The notes under the pieces were generated by a model. The model was not told the DNA's origin, did not search any database, and saw only the letters and a list, made by a program, of their open reading frames with translations. A program made the translations under genes and the position numbers. Shown here piece by piece: positions 61,553-64,000 of a stretch of 64,000 nt of DNA; position 1 is the stretch's first letter; each line of letters begins with the position of its first letter. The DNA lies in assembly GCA_020635825.1 (NCBI GenBank), contig JACJZA010000009.1:62001-126000 (forward strand). The letters run 5' to 3'. The DNA is from Flavobacteriales bacterium. Lineage in GTDB: Bacteria > Bacteroidota > Bacteroidia > Flavobacteriales_E > Vicingaceae.

Positions 61553-61562
61553 ATTAAAAATT

Positions 61563-61994
61563 ATGACAACGAGTATTTTACCTATTACTTTACAAGCCAT
61601 TGAAGACGATGGATTCCACATTTCAACCAGTATTGAGATAAATGGGAAAAAAGCTTTAATGATCATCGATACAGGAGCTAGTAAATCTGTTTTTGATGAA
61701 AACAGAATTCATGAATTTGTGGGACATGAACAGTTTGAAAAACAAGATAAATTATCTACGGGTTTAGGAACAAATAGTATGGAAAGTAAAACCGTAAATA
61801 TTGATTCTCTAATTTTAAAAGAAATAGAAGTTAAAAACTACAAAGCTACTCTACTCAATTTGCACCATGTAAATCTTTCTTATGAAAAACTAAACTTAGC
61901 ACCCATTGATGGAATTATCGGAGGAGATATATTAACTGACTTTAATGCAGTAATTAATTATCAGAAGAAAGAACTAATCCTTACTAAAAAATAA
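61563..61994 (+). CDS. Retropepsin-like aspartic protease (143 aa)
   Basis: Single-domain aspartyl protease fold: INGKKALMIIDTGASKSVFD with the catalytic DTGAS near residues 36-40, then ENRIHEFVGHEQFEKQ, and a final PIDGIIGGDILTDFNAVIN that matches the flap/psi loop GGDxL of the retropepsin group. Such single-lobe proteins work as dimers. No signal peptide is visible, so cytoplasmic. Substrate unknown. Start is at 61563, 11 bases after the tRNA terminator. Confidence 0.87.
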   Translation: MTTSILPITLQAIEDDGFHISTSIEINGKKALMIIDTGASKSVFDENRIHEFVGHEQFEKQDKLSTGLGTNSMESKTVNIDSLILKEIEVKNYKATLLNLHHVNLSYEKLNLAPIDGIIGGDILTDFNAVINYQKKELILTKK

Positions 61995-61998
61995 AATT

Positions 61999-64000
61999 CT
62001 ATTGTTTAACTATTTTAACAACTTTACTTCCCTTCACATTAGATAATTTCAACAAATAAACTCCTTCAGTCAGATAATTGATATCAATCGCCGTTTTTGT
62101 AGTGGTTAATCTTTGTTGATAAACACTTTTACCTAAAACATCTATGATTTCAATATGCGCATTCTCTAAATTATTAATTCCGAAATCGATATTTATTTGA
62201 TTTGAAAATGGGTTAGGGTAAATTTTTACATCATTTAAAACCTTAAATTCAGGAACAGAAATGGGAGCTTCTCTACCTTGAAAGTAAGATATACCACCGG
62301 CATAATTACCTATTATCATATCCAAATATCCATCATTATTTATATCAGCTATGGTTGGACAACTATTTTTTCCTTCATCCAAATTTAAGAAAGTGGTATC
62401 GGCTCTGTTAAATGTCCCGGTAAGGTTTCCTTCAATATCATCAAACTTATATAAATAACCACTCAAGGAACCTGCTATCATTTTGTATTCTCCATTATCA
62501 TCATAAATAAAAGGAACACTATTCCCTTGAAAATAACCATATTCACGTGTTGAAACATAACCTAATGAGTCTGTAATTTTGGTAAAACTGGGTGCAGAAA
62601 TTGTTCCGGTATTTTCGTAATAAGAAAAGAACCCTGTATTTTTACCTATTACCAAATCTAATTTATTGTCTCTATTTAAATCAATAAGTTGTGGAGATGC
62701 AAAACTTCCCACATCAATTCCTTGATATTTTACTTGATTTAACACAAAATTTGCAGGATTTCCTACTCCGGCTGTATTTGTAAAATAATGAAGATTCCCC
62801 AGATAATCACCAATTATCATATCATCATCTCCATCATTATCCAAATCACCAAATGTGGGTTTAATTCCAAGTGTGGGACTACTAGAACTTAAATCAAGAT
62901 TCATAGTAGATAATCCTGCCAAATCTTCGTTTACTAATTTAAAAACCGGAGTTGTACTTGTTCCAATATTTTGATAAACCATTAAAAAGGAAGAATAATT
63001 ATTGGTTAGTAAATTGTCATATCTACCATAGTTTCCAATTACCAAATCCATCAAACCATCATCATTATAATCAAAAAAAACCGGTAAAGCACCTTCTCCA
63101 ACTTCAATCATTTCATTTTGTAAGAATTGGTTAGAAACAAAATTAAAGTCTGGCTTATTTGTTGAACGATTATTTAAATACAGCCAAGAAGTTTTAAAAT
63201 TTTCACAACCTGAATTACAATTAGTTGAAGCCATTAAATCCTTCACTCCATCATTATTTACATCGAGGTAATATCCTGCCGGAAAAATATCGATATCTAC
63301 TTTTTGGGTAGTGAAATTATTTGCTGGAAATTCTACATCTTGTGCGACTACTGAGGATGCCGTTAAATCAACCGTATTATCCCCATTGTATAGTAGAGTT
63401 AAATTTTTAAAGGATACATCGCCCAATACTAAATCTTTGGTGTTATTGGAGTCAACATCAAGGGTCAATAAGGTCGATCCACTATGTTTTTTCTTTTCAT
63501 CTTTAACTGATTCTTCTACAATTCTTTCAGGATTAGCCACATTAAAATCGCAGGTATCATAAAAATTCACACTATTATCTGATAAATTTTCAGAGAAAAA
63601 GCCCCAACATTTATTGCTTAAGTAAAATTTTAAACTATCACAAGTTCCAAACAACTCAACCGAATAATTTTTATGATATTCTAAGTAAGTTCCTAAAATA
63701 CTGAATGTCAACACATCTAAATCCCCATCATTATCAATATCATCAAGAGCAGGAATATCTGTTGAACTTACATACAGATTAATAAAGTTGTCGGTAGCAT
63801 CATCTGGATTGTAATCAGATGTTAAAAGTGGTGTAATTAATTCAAAACTCAAACTGCTTTGGGATGTGTTCTTATACACTGCCATCCCACCCGTTGAATA
63901 CGTAAAAATATCTTGTTTACCATCACAGTTATAATCTCTAAACAGCACCCAACTTTTAAACTTTGGCAAACTATCAATATACTCGGGAGCATAAGTATAA
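61999..64000 (-). CDS. T9SS type A cargo with FG-GAP/VCBS repeats (partial)
   Basis: The reverse frame is open to the right window edge (about 667 residues shown); the start is beyond it. It contains at least five FG-GAP/VCBS-type calcium repeats: LFRDYNCDGKQDIFTY, DDIDNDGDLDVLTFS, DVNNDGVKDLMAS, FDYNDDGLMDLVIGNYG and GDLDNDGDDDMIIGDYLG, and further DLNRDNKLDLVIGKN and DINNDGYLDMIIGNYAG. The C-terminus (KVLNDVKIYPNPFSNQINI, then EGVYLLKLSN and VKIVKQ) is a type A sorting domain. The repeats build a beta-propeller. Secreted through T9SS, role unknown; ends only five bases from the convergent protease gene. Confidence 0.93.
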   Translation of the reverse strand, partial: YTYAPEYIDSLPKFKSWVLFRDYNCDGKQDIFTYSTGGMAVYKNTSQSSLSFELITPLLTSDYNPDDATDNFINLYVSSTDIPALDDIDNDGDLDVLTFSILGTYLEYHKNYSVELFGTCDSLKFYLSNKCWGFFSENLSDNSVNFYDTCDFNVANPERIVEESVKDEKKKHSGSTLLTLDVDSNNTKDLVLGDVSFKNLTLLYNGDNTVDLTASSVVAQDVEFPANNFTTQKVDIDIFPAGYYLDVNNDGVKDLMASTNCNSGCENFKTSWLYLNNRSTNKPDFNFVSNQFLQNEMIEVGEGALPVFFDYNDDGLMDLVIGNYGRYDNLLTNNYSSFLMVYQNIGTSTTPVFKLVNEDLAGLSTMNLDLSSSSPTLGIKPTFGDLDNDGDDDMIIGDYLGNLHYFTNTAGVGNPANFVLNQVKYQGIDVGSFASPQLIDLNRDNKLDLVIGKNTGFFSYYENTGTISAPSFTKITDSLGYVSTREYGYFQGNSVPFIYDDNGEYKMIAGSLSGYLYKFDDIEGNLTGTFNRADTTFLNLDEGKNSCPTIADINNDGYLDMIIGNYAGGISYFQGREAPISVPEFKVLNDVKIYPNPFSNQINIDFGINNLENAHIEIIDVLGKSVYQQRLTTTKTAIDINYLTEGVYLLKLSNVKGSKVVKIVKQ

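Overview
The window is a chromosomal segment of a low-G+C member of the Bacteroidota, most likely order Flavobacteriales. The grounds are: three type IX secretion (T9SS) cargo proteins with C-terminal sorting or gliding-type domains, the T9SS regulator PorX, an LpxC-FabZ fusion enzyme, an EF-P/lpx cluster in the Bacteroidota arrangement, and many promoters matching the Bacteroidota -7 element TAnnTTTG. Family-level placement cannot be made from this sequence alone. Coding density is very high and no gene-free stretch exceeds about 230 bases. I see no insertion sequence, prophage, CRISPR array or rRNA.

Layout. 1-2150: 5' part of guaB (cut by the window edge), a small conserved-looking protein and an MscS channel. 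2164-6744: a 1526-residue secreted protein with SBBP-like repeats, four tandem 171-residue PKD-pair units and a gliding-motility C-terminal domain. 6894-18353: housekeeping genes (valS, two DUF1573 proteins, an aminotransferase, ppx, ppk1, lhgO) mixed with small unknowns. 18467-19599: an A+T-rich two-gene cassette with a divergent GIY-YIG nuclease-like protein. 19643-24677: MFS exporter, CAP/OmpA-like protein, Ca/Na antiporter and TatA. 24758-28611: lpxD-lpxC/fabZ-lpxA-efp operon. 28728-31078: LTA-synthase-like sulfatase and a DUF4279 protein. 31068-36038: HD phosphohydrolase, divergent porX, tsaE, ald and a small DUF4258-like protein.

36035-57541 is a surface polysaccharide locus. A leftward three-gene operon (GT-C-like membrane protein, polyprenyl-phosphate-type GT2, methyltransferase) diverges from a long rightward run: Wzz-like, Wzx, Wzy-like, glycosyltransferases, methyltransferase, FdtA-type ketoisomerase, a novel 48-residue-repeat membrane protein, an FdtB-type aminotransferase, epimerase, WecA/WbpL-type initiating transferase, O-antigen ligase, WecB and a CapD/WbpM-type dehydratase. 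Together they would start a glycan on undecaprenyl phosphate, extend it with amino sugars, flip it, polymerise it and ligate it. One leftward gene inside the locus (43649-46558) encodes a T9SS-secreted toroid protein with tandem FG-GAP-like repeats that may act on, or bind, a polysaccharide.

57588-64000: NhaD antiporter, glutamate-type dehydrogenase, malate dehydrogenase, tRNA-Gly(TCC), a retropepsin-like protease and a partial FG-GAP T9SS cargo protein running off the right edge.

The best candidates for something undescribed are the GIY-YIG cassette (18467-19599), the 48-residue repeat protein inside the glycan cluster (48816-49436), the head-to-head palindromic promoter between the HD gene and porX, and G-tracts in two surface-related genes.
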